Below are positions 36,025-50,162 of a stretch of DNA of 64,000 bases, one piece after another. Location: the NCBI GenBank assembly GCA_025093555.1, contig JAIWNF010000037.1, positions 372,001 to 436,000 on the forward strand, given 5' to 3'. Below the pieces are notes generated by a model that was given only the letters and a program-made list of their open reading frames with translations, ran no database searches and was not told the DNA's origin. Each line of letters begins with the position of its first letter. Positions within the stretch are counted from its first letter, which is position 1. The translations under genes were made by a program, and so were the position numbers. Source of the DNA: Circinella umbellata (lineage: Eukaryota > Mucoromycota > Mucoromycetes > Mucorales > Lichtheimiaceae).

Positions 36025-36670
36025 ATGTTGCGATCAACTACTTTATTCCGTCACTCACAACGCTTGATGACACCTCGCGTCTGTCAACAACAACAGTATC
36101 GTAAAGCTTCTTCTATCGCTTTAACTGACTTGAAATCGCGTTGGGAATCAATGTCTACTACTGAACAAAATTCCATTGCTAAGGAATTGGAAGAAGCACA
36201 AAGAGGTGATTGGAAAGCACTCTCTACTGAAAATAAGCAAGCTGCTTGTAAGTCTTTTTTCTTTATAATAGCTTTAGTGATATTGGCCCATATAGTCTAT
36301 TAGTTGTATTAACGCATAAATATATTAGATTATATCGCGTTTGGTCCTCATGGTCCACGTCAGCCTATACTGCAACCTGGTGATAATACTAAAGTATTTG
36401 GAGGTGTGGTTGCTGTAGTGACTATATCATCAGCATTGTTCTATGTTATTCGTCAAAATGGTAAGTAAACAAAAAGCATTGATTTTTATAGATATTTTAA
36501 TGCATTTAACTAATACTATCCGTATTATTTTAGGCGAAGAAAAACCTCTTACTACCACAAAAGAATGGGAAGAAGCTACAAATGAATACCTTAGAGAACA
36601 AAAATCCAATCCTATTACTGGTATATCATCTGAAGGATACAAGGGTAAAGGTTATGTTACTATTACTTAA
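36025..36670 (+). CDS. COX5: Cytochrome c oxidase subunit 5 (COX IV family)
   Basis: Three exons (36025-36247, 36329-36460, 36534-36670) encode 163 residues. The N-terminus is Arg/Ser/Gln-rich without acidic residues, a mitochondrial presequence. The mature part has the COX IV features: ALTDLKSRWESMSTTEQ, IAFGPHGPRQP, a single membrane helix (VFGGVVAVVTISSALFYVI) and a C-terminal KEWEEATNEYLREQKSNPITG. It is a structural subunit of complex IV in the inner membrane. Both introns are GT-AG and the frame is open throughout. It converges on the UBP3-like gene with 257 bp between stops. Confidence 0.95.
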
Positions 36671-36927
36671 ATTGTAACTATTCTTATATATATATAAACA
36701 TACGTATATTGTATTGCAACTTTTTTTTGCCTTTTTTTATTACTTTTTATTTTTTGTCCTTTATATATATATTATTGAGATTTCTTCTTTGGTTGGAAAA
36801 AAAAACCTAGTGGTGTCAAGTTTTAAAAAGAAAAAGAATGAAATAATAAAATAATAATATTTGGTGTGTTTGTGGTAGTAAGTGTGTGTAAAAATATAAT
36901 GTTTAAGTGAGGTTGTTCTCTATTTAC

Positions 36928-39363
36928 TTAAATTGATGATCGCATATAGAAAAGAATATATGCGGTTTGATCAGCGTGAATAGTTTCAGATGTTCGGGTA
37001 TTTTCCTCTGCCATCAACACGTCTCGTTCGGAGACTGGTGTGATGTTTGTGTCATTGATATGCAGCCACATTCCATTCTGTCTCCGAATCTCACAAGTGT
37101 AGTGTCCACCTCCTGCTGATACACCATGATGGTAGACAACTATCATATTGATTAATGTGATACATCATAATAATTAGTTTTATTATCCTATTTTACCTAC
37201 TATCTTTTATCATCATAATAAGCAAACAAAGAAAATTAGACTACTTACTGCCAAAAAGTTTATAAGTCACGGGTTTTGATGATCGATGCACTGGGGTTAT
37301 CCATTCCTGATTTATAGTAAGCTCAGCTCCATATTGCACGGGTTTTTGCAATTTTTGTACACCACCCACATTATCAAAAACAAATCGCTTCATATGTAAT
37401 ATCAAAACAGGTGGTAATGTATCCAAATAAACTTGTTTTGTAGCCTCCACACGTAAACCCTTAGGTGACATATAATCATGCATGATTTCGGGAACGGTCA
37501 TATTACGAATAGCGTCTTCAATCGTAGTAACATTATCGGGCTGGATATCCAATGGTAATGATTGAAACGGTTCCAAGTTGGCAGAATCTTTGGCTCCTGG
37601 ACATCTTAATGTGGATCGTACTTTACCACCAAAAATTTTGCTGATAGGTGAGTCGCCAAAGCCAGTCTAATTTCACACACATATATATATTTAGTAAGTA
37701 GACAACCCTATTACTTTTTCTTTCTAGTTATGTTTTTTTTTCTGTTATTATCATCATCAGCATACCAATTGTAAATTGCTTGTCTTGTTTCCAGGACCTA
37801 CTTCGAGCCAACCGTTACCATGAGAAGCAGTTGCAGCGGCTTCTTCTTCAGATTTTTTCTTTTCTTTCAGTACTAGATAATAGTTTTCACCGATTAGCTA
37901 CCATGGCAACTTTTTTTTAATCCCACTTGCTCTATTTTTCCATCATCTTTGTTTTCGAAGAAGATTACTAAACTTACCCGATACCATTTCTTCATGTAAA
38001 CCATCCAACAAAAAGCACAAGAATTCTTCAGCATCTTCTTGTCGACCCTATTGTTAAGTTTTAAGATATGTTAACTCATTACTTTTCTCCCCTCCCGCCC
38101 TCTTGTTTTCGTTTCCGTCCCCCATATTCCACATTTATCCATCCTTTTTACCTTTAATGAATCAAAACGTTTTTGTCCACGTAAAGCATCATATACATAT
38201 TCGGGTACAAAAGGTTCTCCATAAGGTTCTGTTTTCACTTCTTCATTTGATGCAGGTTCAGGTCTAAATTCGTTCATAAATTCAATCATGGAATCCAAAA
38301 GAGGTGTCTTGCTTCTAAATGAATGCACCACATGTTGTCCAATAGTTTTCAAAAGATTATAAAACGGGGGACAATGAGAGAGTGGTTGTAAAATAACGTT
38401 CATAAAACATGTATTGACATTATTGATAAGACCACGAGGTTCTAATAACGGACTTGCATTAATGAGACGAGGTTCATAACGATGAATAATATCGGCAATG
38501 CCCATGAATTTCGTGGAGGTAGTAGGTGTTTGAACTAACATTGCATTAGTGCCACCGTTAACAGATAACTTGTTAGAAGCAGCGGCAGAGGGCGAAGATG
38601 GTCCATAAATAGAGGATTTGATACTATTAGGTGTTTGTGCTCCAGATGTAGCTGCTTTAGCTTTGGATGCTGTATTGTTTTTGTTGTTTAACAGCGCGGC
38701 CCAACTGGTAGGCGGGTTTACTTTAGGTGCTGATGGGGATTTGGGTGAAGACGGTGTTTGCTGTGATGGTACGGACGATGAAGAAGATGTAGATTTTTGT
38801 TGTTTCTCCACAGCAGCGGTAGCAGGAGGAGTATTACCATTCACTAATGTCTTTTCTTTTGATGGTATTCCGGTGGTAGAAGTTGTTACAGGTGTAGTTG
38901 TTGCATTAATTTCATCGGTCGATAATGATTTTTGTTGTTTTTGTTCTTCGTTGCTATGTGATGGCTGTTGAGTCCGCTTTCGTTGAACACCTGTTGCAAA
39001 TGGCGTCTAATTATAAAATAACAATAATAATAATATTATATATAAAAATTCAATATCCAACCTGTCTAATCTTTTTCCTTTCTTCCCCCTCCCCCCCTTT
39101 TTTCAATTAAAATATGCCCTCGAGAACCCACAAAATAATAATAATAATCACCTTCTTTGGTGGAAACAGGGAGACACCCGCTTGACTAAGAACAGAATTG
39201 ATCTCTTCACGACTGAGATCACCAAACCCAAAGGTTGGGGGCGCAACCACCTGTTCAGATTTCTATTCAAGATTTGAAAAGCAAATAAATCAATAAATAA
39301 AATTAATTTTTTTTTTCATAATCGTGAAAAGTTATTATTTAATTTTACCTTCCCCGATGGCAT
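36928..39363 (-). CDS. UBP3: Ubiquitin carboxyl-terminal hydrolase, UBP3/USP10 type
   Basis: Seven exons (39363-39349, 39262-39152, 39006-38152, 38047-37978, 37872-37766, 37666-37249, 37139-36928) give an in-frame 595-residue protein. The N-terminal 200 residues are Ser/Thr/Pro-rich and disordered. The USP domain carries the Cys box RGLINNVNTCFMNVILQPL, the GRQEDAEEFLCFLLDGLHEEM box, LPPVLILHMKRFVFD, and the His box YHHGVSAGGGHYT with HINDT, so catalytic Cys, His and Asp/Asn are present. Yeast Ubp3 (with Bre5) and USP10 deubiquitinate COPII, ribosome-quality-control and stress substrates. The Cys box reads NVNTC where the family usually has TGNTC. The first exon codes for only MPSGK; an alternative start is possible. 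Confidence 0.9.
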
Positions 39364-40757
39364 TACTGTTCGTGGAAGAGGCTTATTAATCGAGACTGAA
39401 GGTGAAATGGTGAAAAAAATAAAAGAGGTTGTGGTTTTTTTTTTTGGAGTTTGCTGTTGATTTTTTTTTTTAAAAAAAGAATAAAATGAGGATGTCTATT
39501 CGAATTGTTGATTATCTAGTGATGCTTTTTGTTTTTTGTTTTTTTTGAAAGCGCTCGCTCTTTTTAAGGTTCGTATGGTAGAGTTGGTGTTATTATATAA
39601 GTATTATATATATTCGTTCTTTTTTGTGCCCCAAATAAGTAATATGTTATATATTTTTATTTTTTGCTGATGTGTAAAAAAAGTGCTATGTACCGAAATT
39701 ATTGTCGCAATAAAAAAAGGAGCTCGTATTATTCTTTTCAAGGTATATAAACGTTTTTCGAGTCCAATTGAATATAGAAGTATGAGTAATAAGAAGGGGA
39801 GCAGAAGAAACACCGTTTTTATGTTGACAAAGGAAGAAGGGGTGTGTGTATGTGATGTGTATATAAAGTGCTGTGTGGAAGTGCTGACAAAGAAATATAA
39901 AGAATAAAAGTAAAAACAAAGAATAATGTATAAATGTACAAGAGAAAGAAGAGAAAAAGAATCAGAAAGAAGAACTTGCACGTAGCATAATAATATAGAA
40001 GCGAAAAAAATGATTTAATTAAAAAAAATACAAGCGATCTTTTTTTTTTCTTTCTTAAGAATGAAAGAAAAAGATGTGTGAAAAAAAACAAGATCAGTTT
40101 TACACCAAAAAAAAAAAAAAAAACGTTCCACCAGGAAAAAACGACGCTCTCTTCTTCACTTCCCGCTCCTCTTTCCCCCCTCAAGTGGATCAAATGGATG
40201 CTGTAGTTGTCTCCCTTCTTTTTAATAATGTCACAGTTTATTATCTAAATTCCTGAGGTTATTATTCATACTGTAGTACAAAAACCAAAGTTGGCAGGGT
40301 ATGTTTACAAACTAAACATCTATAAAAAGTATACCACTTCATCCAATTTGAGCTATGATAATTCTAAACCATAATCAAGTAAACGAGAAGGTATTCGATG
40401 GTTGATTTAATAAAACCTTTGGCATCTCATCATCAGATCAGAGAGTATTTACGATACTAAAAGAATTTGTTTCATAGTTGCAACTGGTTTTGAGATTGCA
40501 TGAGAAACTTTCTTTTTTCTTTTTAAAAGTTACACCAACCTCCGTTTCATCGGGAACTTCCATAGCTTTAAGAGATAAAATAGTATATACACTACCTTCT
40601 TCAACTTTTTTCTTTTTTTTTCTTGGTACATGTTACTCGGCTGGTTTCCAGCATGTCCATTGTAGACGAGTAAGCTTTTTTTTTATTATTACTGCTCGGT
40701 TTATAACAACTATCTTTTATCTTTATATATTTATATGTGTATATATGTCTATTTTCT
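39364..40757. other. Divergent upstream region between UBP3-like and SZT2-like genes
   Basis: 1.4 kb of A- and T-homopolymer-rich sequence with no supported gene. Several open frames in 39604-40256 are low-complexity Lys/Phe runs. It presumably holds both promoters, but no clear element stands out. Confidence 0.5.
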
Positions 40758-41084
40758 ATGAGTAGTAACAACATTGGTGTTTCAACCACCTCGTCAAATA
40801 TTAACAATAATAATAATGTTACTCATTTATCCGGTCAGAATTTAAAGGTAGCTTTTCATTCCGTCAGGTGTATTTAAATTTGAGTGTTTGAAAAAGCTAA
40901 TCAAAATATATAGAGTGCAAGAAGCGCGATTCTTTTTACAAAAAACGCAACGTTTCATTCAAGAACAACACTCACATTATGGCTTTTGAATCGTATGTTT
41001 GAGCCTATCGACCCAACTTATGAACACGAGGTATATTTGAGTACATACACACATATATATACTACAGCTCTTATTAATAGCTGT

Positions 41085-41152
<68 letters not shown>

Positions 41153-44100
41153 ATAGGGCTTGAGCTTTTTGGAAATATCAAATAATGCGTTATCATCTGT
41201 TCCAAGTACACCTACAGTAACACAGCACCAACAGGAACAAGATGAAGATACCAATACAGGGACAACAAAGACTACAAAAGAAGCCATGATATTGACACCT
41301 CGAACGCGCATTCTTTCTATTGCTAATGAATATTCCATAGTGATCATGGTTGATCTTAGTTCAAGTCTTGCAACTACGGATGTAAATCGAGGAAATATTA
41401 TGATTGATAATATTTATGATACGTATGTTGTTTTGTTATAATATAACTTATATTTTTTTTTTTGGGGGGGACAATATACACATATATATATTAATCAGTA
41501 TTATTTTATAGCCTTTGTAATATTTTGATTGGTCTTGCTCAACCATTTTCGATGCCAACAACTACATCATCTAATATCTCGGTATGTTTTCTTTATTTGT
41601 TTCTATTCCCTTTCATTACTGTACCTGTATTCTATATAAATATTCATAGCCAGCTGTTGCTCTTCTAATTTTATAATTATCATTATTACTATATCAGTTT
41701 GAGCCTACTATTCGCTTAACGGTGATAGCAGAATGTTCACAATTCGGATCCAATATCAATGTTATCCCGATCCTAGCAGAATTTCCAACCATGCGCGTAT
41801 TCTTACAAAATGTTCGTGTTACTCAGTCTAATGTATCTTCTATTCTAAAAATTCTTTATGATTATATCGCTACTTTTTTACGTGATCTTGCTACATTTCG
41901 ACAAAGATTGACCCAACGCCGATCTAAGCTTGGATATGAACTGGATGTACGACGAAATCATTCATCAGGGATGATAGATCATGAAGATGAACCTGGTAGC
42001 CAGCATAATCATCGTCATCAAGAGAATGTATTGTTCAGTTCGACAAAGACGGTAGAACAACAACAGACGATATCAACACCCACACAGCAAAAATCGACCA
42101 AGAAAAAAGTACAAAAAGATGGAAAATCATCGATACCTAATAAGAAATCCAAAACTACAAAGATATCCTCGTCTCAAGGAAATAGTAATACCCAACAAAA
42201 AATATTATCCAGTAATACAACAACAAATACAACAACAAATCGTAGTAGTAGTCAGCAACTACCTAATAACGAGTCTCAGAAGAAAAAAGATATCTGGGGC
42301 GTAGGAAAAACTGGAAGTAATCTATCTTATATCCTTCATGCTGCTCTTTTTGCATTAAATTTATTACCTTCTACAGGTCAACAGTCCTTGATTCTTTTGA
42401 CAGATGGTGTTGTTAAATCCAATATTCAAGATGAATTGATTATTCGACAATTATCAAGTGATGGTGTCACTTGTAGTGTGGTGCAAATCAGTCCAGGTCC
42501 CTTTATGGACTGTAATTTTGGATTTATACCTGATACAGATATTTTAAAATTTGTTGCAAGTGCTACAGGAGGACAGTATGTTCATATTGAAGAGTTGTTA
42601 GCGTTAAACAGTAATAATAAGAGCAATAACAAGAATACAAGGAAGAAAAGGCCCTCTATCACAACAGCAAAAACGACCGCAGGGGGTGATATTTTGGATC
42701 GAATTATTGGTGATTTAACATTACCTCAACGTAAATTTCTATTACATGAAATATCTCTGGATAAATCTGCCGCTATGATACGAACAACAAATACATCAAC
42801 AGTACCAGGTGGAGGGGTAAGATCCACAGCAGCAGCAACAGCAGCAGCAACAGCAGCAGCAACAGAAGGGAGCTATCACCAACAGAATGGTAATGAATAT
42901 CTTGCAATGGGAGCGAGGAATGGATTTCCTTGGAACCCACATGCAGAACCAGAAATGACAGAATCAAAACTATTACGATATCAAGAGTATACATTACCCA
43001 ATCAATTATCTCATGTTATTTCCGCCCGTACACGACAAGGATTTTCTTTACATTCTATTACATTGGATCGACGACGTGCCACACCATTAAACAGTTCTTC
43101 TTCTTTGTCACGTGGGATCACAATGGTGGGGACTAATAATGGAAAAAGAACCCAAGTTGTCATTACACTTTCACTTCAATGGCAACCGCAAATCACAATC
43201 GAATATCGAATTCGGGCGGCTCTTTCGTTATTATCATCGAGTAGCGATAGGATAATTTCAAGTTACTTTGGTACCGGAACCATTTTTGAAGATGTTGTAG
43301 AAAGTGATACGAATCACGAGAGTGTCGCGAATTTTGGTCGATTACTTTCTTCCCTCACTAATCCAAAAGCAGAAATCCTTATCCGAGCCAACAGTACATT
43401 TTCACACTTATTACGGAACTGGGATCAATTTCAACGACGATTTCAAGTCATGGGTATTTTTAATAATAACACAGGTGCATCTACTGCATCTTCAAATATT
43501 GGGAACTTATCTGGATCCGCCGGGATTTTAAAAATTAGTAAACTAAAGCAACTCTTGACAACAATATCCGAGGCAGATAAACATTTAAATACCTTGTTGA
43601 TGCTTAACAACAACAGCAGCAATACTAATAATACCAACAATCGCAACATGATGATGTTATTAAATCAGCGAAAGCCAGTTATAGCACTATCGTCGCCAAC
43701 ATCCTACATTTCACAATTTCAAGAAATGTGGCAAAAAATGGATGATAATAGCGATATAAGGCACCAAACATCATGTTGGTATGATACCAACCATAATTTT
43801 GATCTTATTTTACATTTTACCCCATATTATTGCTATACCACCGACTATAATTACAGCAACCATAACAGTAGTATAACTAATAATGCAGTAGCGTCAACAC
43901 CATCATTATCAACATTTATCATGTCAGCCGAAAATGCAGTGATATCTACTGTCTTGGATGTACTAATTGACTTGCTTCGTCAAATGACGGATTTCGTCAG
44001 TCACCGAGGAACTTTTATTAAAATCACTCCTCCAACTACTGCTGATAATGATGATGTTCGAATGTATGAAATACAAGTTGCACATGAGAACTTACGAACA

Positions 44101-47100
44101 ATTCATATTGATGTACGATTTTTTAATACTCCTTTGGATATGCGATTACATATCATGGAAGAATTGGTGGGTATAACAAGTACTCGAATTAATTTAAATG
44201 AAGGGCAAATTTTGACAGATTTGGATATTGGAGGTCCAACAATGACCACTACCATCAATAGTGGTAGTACTACCGCCTCTTCCACTACTAATGCATTTAT
44301 GGCTCGTTCATCACTGTCAGCAGTCAAGATTGAGATAGCCAAACGTCCACTATTCAATTTACTGATGCGTGATTCAGAACATTATTTTGGTATTACAAAA
44401 GGCCACGGAGAAGGAGGAGTAGGAGGTTATTATCGTAAACGACCTACTACACCAGCATTGTTGGCGGGAGAGTATATTGTTCGTAATTATTTACGTCGAC
44501 AACGTTGGAACTGGGACACCAATATTTTAACCACAGATGGGGGAGAGGATAGCTTTTATGGATTACAATTATTGCATGATCTTGCATTTGAACAGCTATG
44601 TGAAGCAAGGTTAGCAGAGGTAAGGAATATATGTTTATGATTATCTATGTTGTGAGCGACGAGAATTGTTCAAAGTGAAATTAATATTTTTGCTATATAT
44701 ATACACTAAATATTATCAGGGTTACGTATTGATATCATTTAACGAAGCCACATGTCATTTTTACAAAGAATATAAAGATCGTAATAGTACAACTATCGAA
44801 CGATCTTCTCAATATTTTATTTGGCGAGACCCTACAAAACATATATTAACGACAGAATTTTGGTTGGAACCAGTAACAAGAAGAGAAGCACAGCATAGAA
44901 TTATTGAACGAGATATTGTACAGACAGAACAGAGACGACTGTTTCAGCAAGATAGGAAGATTTTATCCAAGCTAATTACATTTGATTGGACTTTTGTTGC
45001 TGGCTATCAACAACAACGCGAAGGGGGTAATTCTCTCGCTCCTCCAGTGACTAGTATAGCAAATAGGATGGGAAACAACAGCGATGATAATAAACATCTT
45101 GTTCTTGATAGTGATTTATTGGGAAATCATCATATAAAAAAGGCTATGGTAATTGATATTTCATCGGTCCTTCGATCAAGTACATTTTCCATTGCTATAT
45201 ATCCTTGTCCTCGACAACAGCAAGAGCAAGGACAAGTGATGGATAACAGTACTCATAGCTACAATTTATATTTATCACCATCACAAATACCACCGTCGTT
45301 CATAGAGCGGCAACATCCCAATGATAACAGTGTTATTTATAGTGATGACGATTATCACAAAATGGGCGTTGTTTGGTTACAGACCGAACGTTATTTACCT
45401 TTAACAGCACCAGCACAAATGATAGCAGCAGTGCCCAATAAAAGCGAAGATAATTATTCAAGAAGTTGGCATGGAAACGCTGCTTCTCCTTCTATTGGAC
45501 TTATCCGTGGTGGTAGTTACAATAACCAAAGCTCTTCTACATGTCATTGTCCACGGCCTGATCAAGAATTTTTGACATATAGAGAAGCTCTATCGGACCT
45601 ACCTTCTTCCTACCGTGATGTTGTATTAACTCATTATTATTTTCAACAATATCTTCGAGTTCTAGCCGATTGTGAGATGGATACAAAATCAAATTTGCCC
45701 AATGATAATTTTTGGTGTAATTTCTTTCGAGAGATAATGCATGCCAAAAATAGTACCCATGCATCAAAGAGTACCTTACGATTATTACATCGGGTCACAG
45801 ATATGCAATGCTTTATTAAAACATTTAATCCAAGTACTTTTATTGCTGTATTAATCCCTTCTCTTGCTACGTTGGTGCAATATCACGCCTCTTTTATTGA
45901 CAATGACAAAAATGACAAATCAAAAATGACAATGATGACTAATCATCTTGGGCTTTTGTTATTTGAATGTCATCGACAAACACCAACAACAAGATCAGGT
46001 GACCTGTATCATCATTATGATGAAGAAGCAGGGGGTGGAGAAGAAGATCATAACTCTTTTAGTAAACGAGGAGGGGGATATGTGTTTAAAGAAATTGATT
46101 TTGCATCTATCAAGGAATCTATATTATCACCTCATCTTACAAACGGGTATAACAGCAATAATAATAACAACAAAACAATCAACGAATCTATTTATAATAA
46201 TGAAGATAGTCAGCAACAGCAACAGCAAAAAATCCTTTCAGATTATAAATCTCGACTATTACAAGATATTACAGATATTTATTCAAGTTGTTTTGCAAAA
46301 TCAATCTATTCATCTTTGCTGTTTGGAAATATGGTTTCTGATCAAGATTTTGACAAGGTATTGGACATTTGCGAAGAAACTGTTCTTGATATCGATCTCA
46401 CTGGATATCTTAATGTACAAACATTATTAAGACGCAATGGTAGAACAAGGTAAATTATTAAGACAAAAAAAAAGACTGGGTGAACGATTTGGTTGGCTCA
46501 ACGAGCAAACGTACTTTACGTAATGTCTGCTCACACACACACACACATATATTTACACACACTACAATATTTATACTAGTGTGGAGGAATGGAGTTCCGC
46601 ACAGCAACGATTTAGTTCCGTTCTTGAACATCATTTTGAACCAGTCAGGTATTCCAAAAGAAAGCGTCAATATATTTATTGTTATCGACCTGCTCATGTC
46701 AAGATTGGACAGCATAATAAGCAAGATCTCGCTGGAGGAAATAGCAAATTAACTAAACTGGCCGATATTGTTGTATCTGCTCAATGTCCACTTTTTATTC
46801 GATTAGAATATACCTTAAGAAATCCAAAATGTTCTATAACAAAAACATTTCCGTTGGAATTTTTACCAACATCATATAATGAAGGAGACAAAAGTAATAC
46901 TGGCACTAATGAAGAGCAACAACAGCAACATGAAAGCAGGGGCAATGATTATGAGCCGATAGATATTGGATCTTTGGAATCGCCTGTTGCTTCAGTTGAT
47001 GGGTCATCAGCTACAGTGCGTCTTGTTTGTATGACAATTCCGCAGACAAAATACTCTCCTGTTATTCATTCACGTCACTCACATGGTTGTCCAGCAGAAA

Positions 47101-50092
47101 GTCCTGTACATCACCAATCGTAAAGTATCTTTTCTCTTTTTGGTATGTTTTTAGACAACTAGTTTATTTTCAAATTAGTCATTAACTTTGACCTCTTTTT
47201 TTTTTTTCCGGCATGTTTTGGTTTATTATTATAGATCATTTTTTGATAATGAAGGCGAGTACCGCGAAGCCCTCTCTGGTTTAAGTGCTGAAAAGCAAGA
47301 TGCATTAATTGAAACCAAAGCGCGATTGACTTGGTTGTTAACTGAAGAAGTCATGCATGGATTGTTACGAGCTGGACCTGTAACTGATGTTGTTGTACGT
47401 TATATCCAAAGTCATTTAATGAAAAAAAATCCATTTGTCGATTTTCCAACCACTATGGTTATTCCCTTAGTCTTTGTCAAGGATCAAAAAATGAGTCGTC
47501 GTATCTTTCTTGAACAATTGGAACGGAATTCAATGACACCTTATAAGCTTGTTCGTGTGGGCGATTGTTTTTATGCTACAGATCAAAAAGAATATGATGA
47601 TATATTTTATACTAGTGAAAGTAATGATTTTTATCGAGCATCAGAAACGGCAAGTAACAATAACAATAATCAGCAACAACAACAACAAGAAGGCACCGAT
47701 TTTTATATGGATCTTGGAATTGAATTGTATACCGATAATAAATCTCAACAACAACGACAAGAAGGCCAGCAGGATAATGTTGCAGGGTCACCGAATGATG
47801 AATTTTGTGAAGGCCTGGGTATTAGTATAATGGAACCAGACGTATTTTCAGACGAAGAAGGTCCCACCAATAGCAGTAATATTTTGGATAATCAGGCATA
47901 TCAGCAGCTTTATTGGTTATTGATTATTCCTCGTTCTCAAACAGTTCAAATTTATTTCTATTCTAAAATGCCCCAATCTGTCAACCGATCGGAGATTGTA
48001 CGAATGACGAAGGTTATGATAAATCATGCTATTGAACGTACAAACAAGTTGGTTCTTTTACAACATTTAAATGCTACTCGTGTTTGCAGGTTTGTTACTT
48101 ATTTATACTATTATCAAAGTGGAAAGTAGTTTAACTGCAGATGAAGAGAAAAAAAACTCACAAGTATTACCATTATTGTAAAATATATCACATAGTAAAT
48201 ATCTATTAGCAAATGAAGATTCAACGAACAAGAACATAGTTGACATATCCACCGACGAATCTTCTGATGATAGTAACAATAACAACAATGATAATAAACA
48301 CAGTAATTACAGAAGAAGGGTGACTGAAGGAACACAAGCAACAGGAGGGAATAATTTAGTTGAAATGCTTTCAACATCTGGGGAAGAGGCATCTTTTACA
48401 CCACCTAAAAAATTCCGTCCTGGTCAATTTGCATGTGATATTATTTTTACTTGGCGATTTCCATTACACTGGCGATTACAACCAAACGTTGCATTAAATG
48501 CTCTTTCATCTGACGTTTTACGTCATTTTACTGTTAAAAACCGCCCTAATATATTTGTATGTATGCGTGATGATACTGTCATCTATTGTACACTTAGGGA
48601 AACAACAGTGATCAATCATTATACGGATGGTACCAGTATTCTTGATTATTCTATAACAACAGATGAGCAACAAGGGTCGACAGCAATGCGAGGCACATCA
48701 CCTCATAACTCACTATTGACTAATATGGTAAGTGATACATCAAACATGGCAGCAGTATTTTCTCATCATCATTCACGTACGCAGTCAGCACAACCAACAA
48801 GCACAACAGAGACAGCGGCAGCAGCGTATTCTTATTCTCACCAACAGCAGCAGGAGTATTATTCTTCATATCATCATACTGGCACAGTTGCAACCAATAC
48901 AAGTAGTCGTCGAACAAGTCCTAGAACAAGTCCAGGTGGTGGTGGTAAACTCCAAAGTACCAATAGTATTCAATTATCACCTGAACTAAGGAAACAAACA
49001 CGTGCAGTTGAGTCGCGCGAGCTTGTACTTGAAGTTTATGGAGTTGACTTACCTAACTGGATATCCGATGAGTTGGTTGACTTGCTTGAGAACCGACTTA
49101 TGTCTCATGTTACGTTAAAAGAAGTACAACAATTTTTACTTCGTAATCCCGGATCAAAATTATCACGAGCTGTAGGTCATTTACTTATTTTCTTCAAAAA
49201 GAAGGAACATAATGGAATGAACATATTTATTATAAATGCTTTAATACTATCTGTATTATTCTTTTTTGTTTAAATTAGGATATCGATTTTATTCTTCCAG
49301 TGGACAAGCCACCTAGTGTACATGAATCAATGCAAGTTCCAACTAGTATTAATGACATTCCACAATTTGCATCACTTTTACGTGAAAGTATCTTGACCAA
49401 TTCAATTCGTGTTTTAACTGGTAATGGACTTGCTTTATCTCTCAAGAATTATCGACTTCGTCAACAATACAGTAATTTGAATTTTGGCAAGGGGTTCTCT
49501 TTTAATACAGCGTAAGTAAAAAAAAAGATTAATATATAATTCTTCTTGTTTTAGCCTAACAGGATATACATAAATACATACACATATACATACATATATA
49601 TAGTAAGGACAACGTTAACAGCAGCTATGGAGAAAGTTCATCCGTGGAAGAGTTATGTTTCTACTATAGTTGTATTAATCGTACACCAGGAGTATGTACG
49701 GATCTTGAATTGTGTATAGGGCAAGGTGTAGCAGGTGTTATTATTTCATTTCATGATTCTCTAGTAGAAGATAATGGTTTACATAAAAACACATCAACAG
49801 TGATGGATACTGTAAAAGAAGATACAGTACCACGAAGTTTATTATCAGCATTTACGTCAAAGTCATCAGCTGGTAATATTTATCAGCAGCAACAACAGTA
49901 TGACAAGAAGATTTCTATCGAAATTTGGACGGTTGGACAGGTAGATGCTAAGGCCTTATATGATCATGTTTACAAATGTTTTAGACAAAGTATTTGTGAT
50001 TATATCATTGAACAAGCTGTATCAAGCACATTACCATTATCAACTGCTGCTGCTATTGAACGACAACAACAATTTACAACGTCAACAGAAGG

Positions 50093-50162
<70 letters not shown>

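Noticed and set aside
39604..40256. Several 60-125 codon open frames on both strands upstream of UBP3 and SZT2.
   Set aside because: They are low-complexity Lys/Phe/Ser runs over homopolymer-rich promoter sequence with no start context or domain.
40848..41000. Frameshift in the SZT2 second exon, suggested by two coding-like frames.
   Set aside because: A 66-bp GT-AG intron (40848-40913) with a CTAAT branch site joins exon 1 to a frame that reads through TLWLLNRMF and aligns with animal SZT2, so no indel is needed.
42773..42994. Minus-strand poly-Leu ORF opposite the SZT2 gene.
   Set aside because: It is the antisense of a CAG/ACA repeat encoding Ala/Thr runs in the SZT2 frame.
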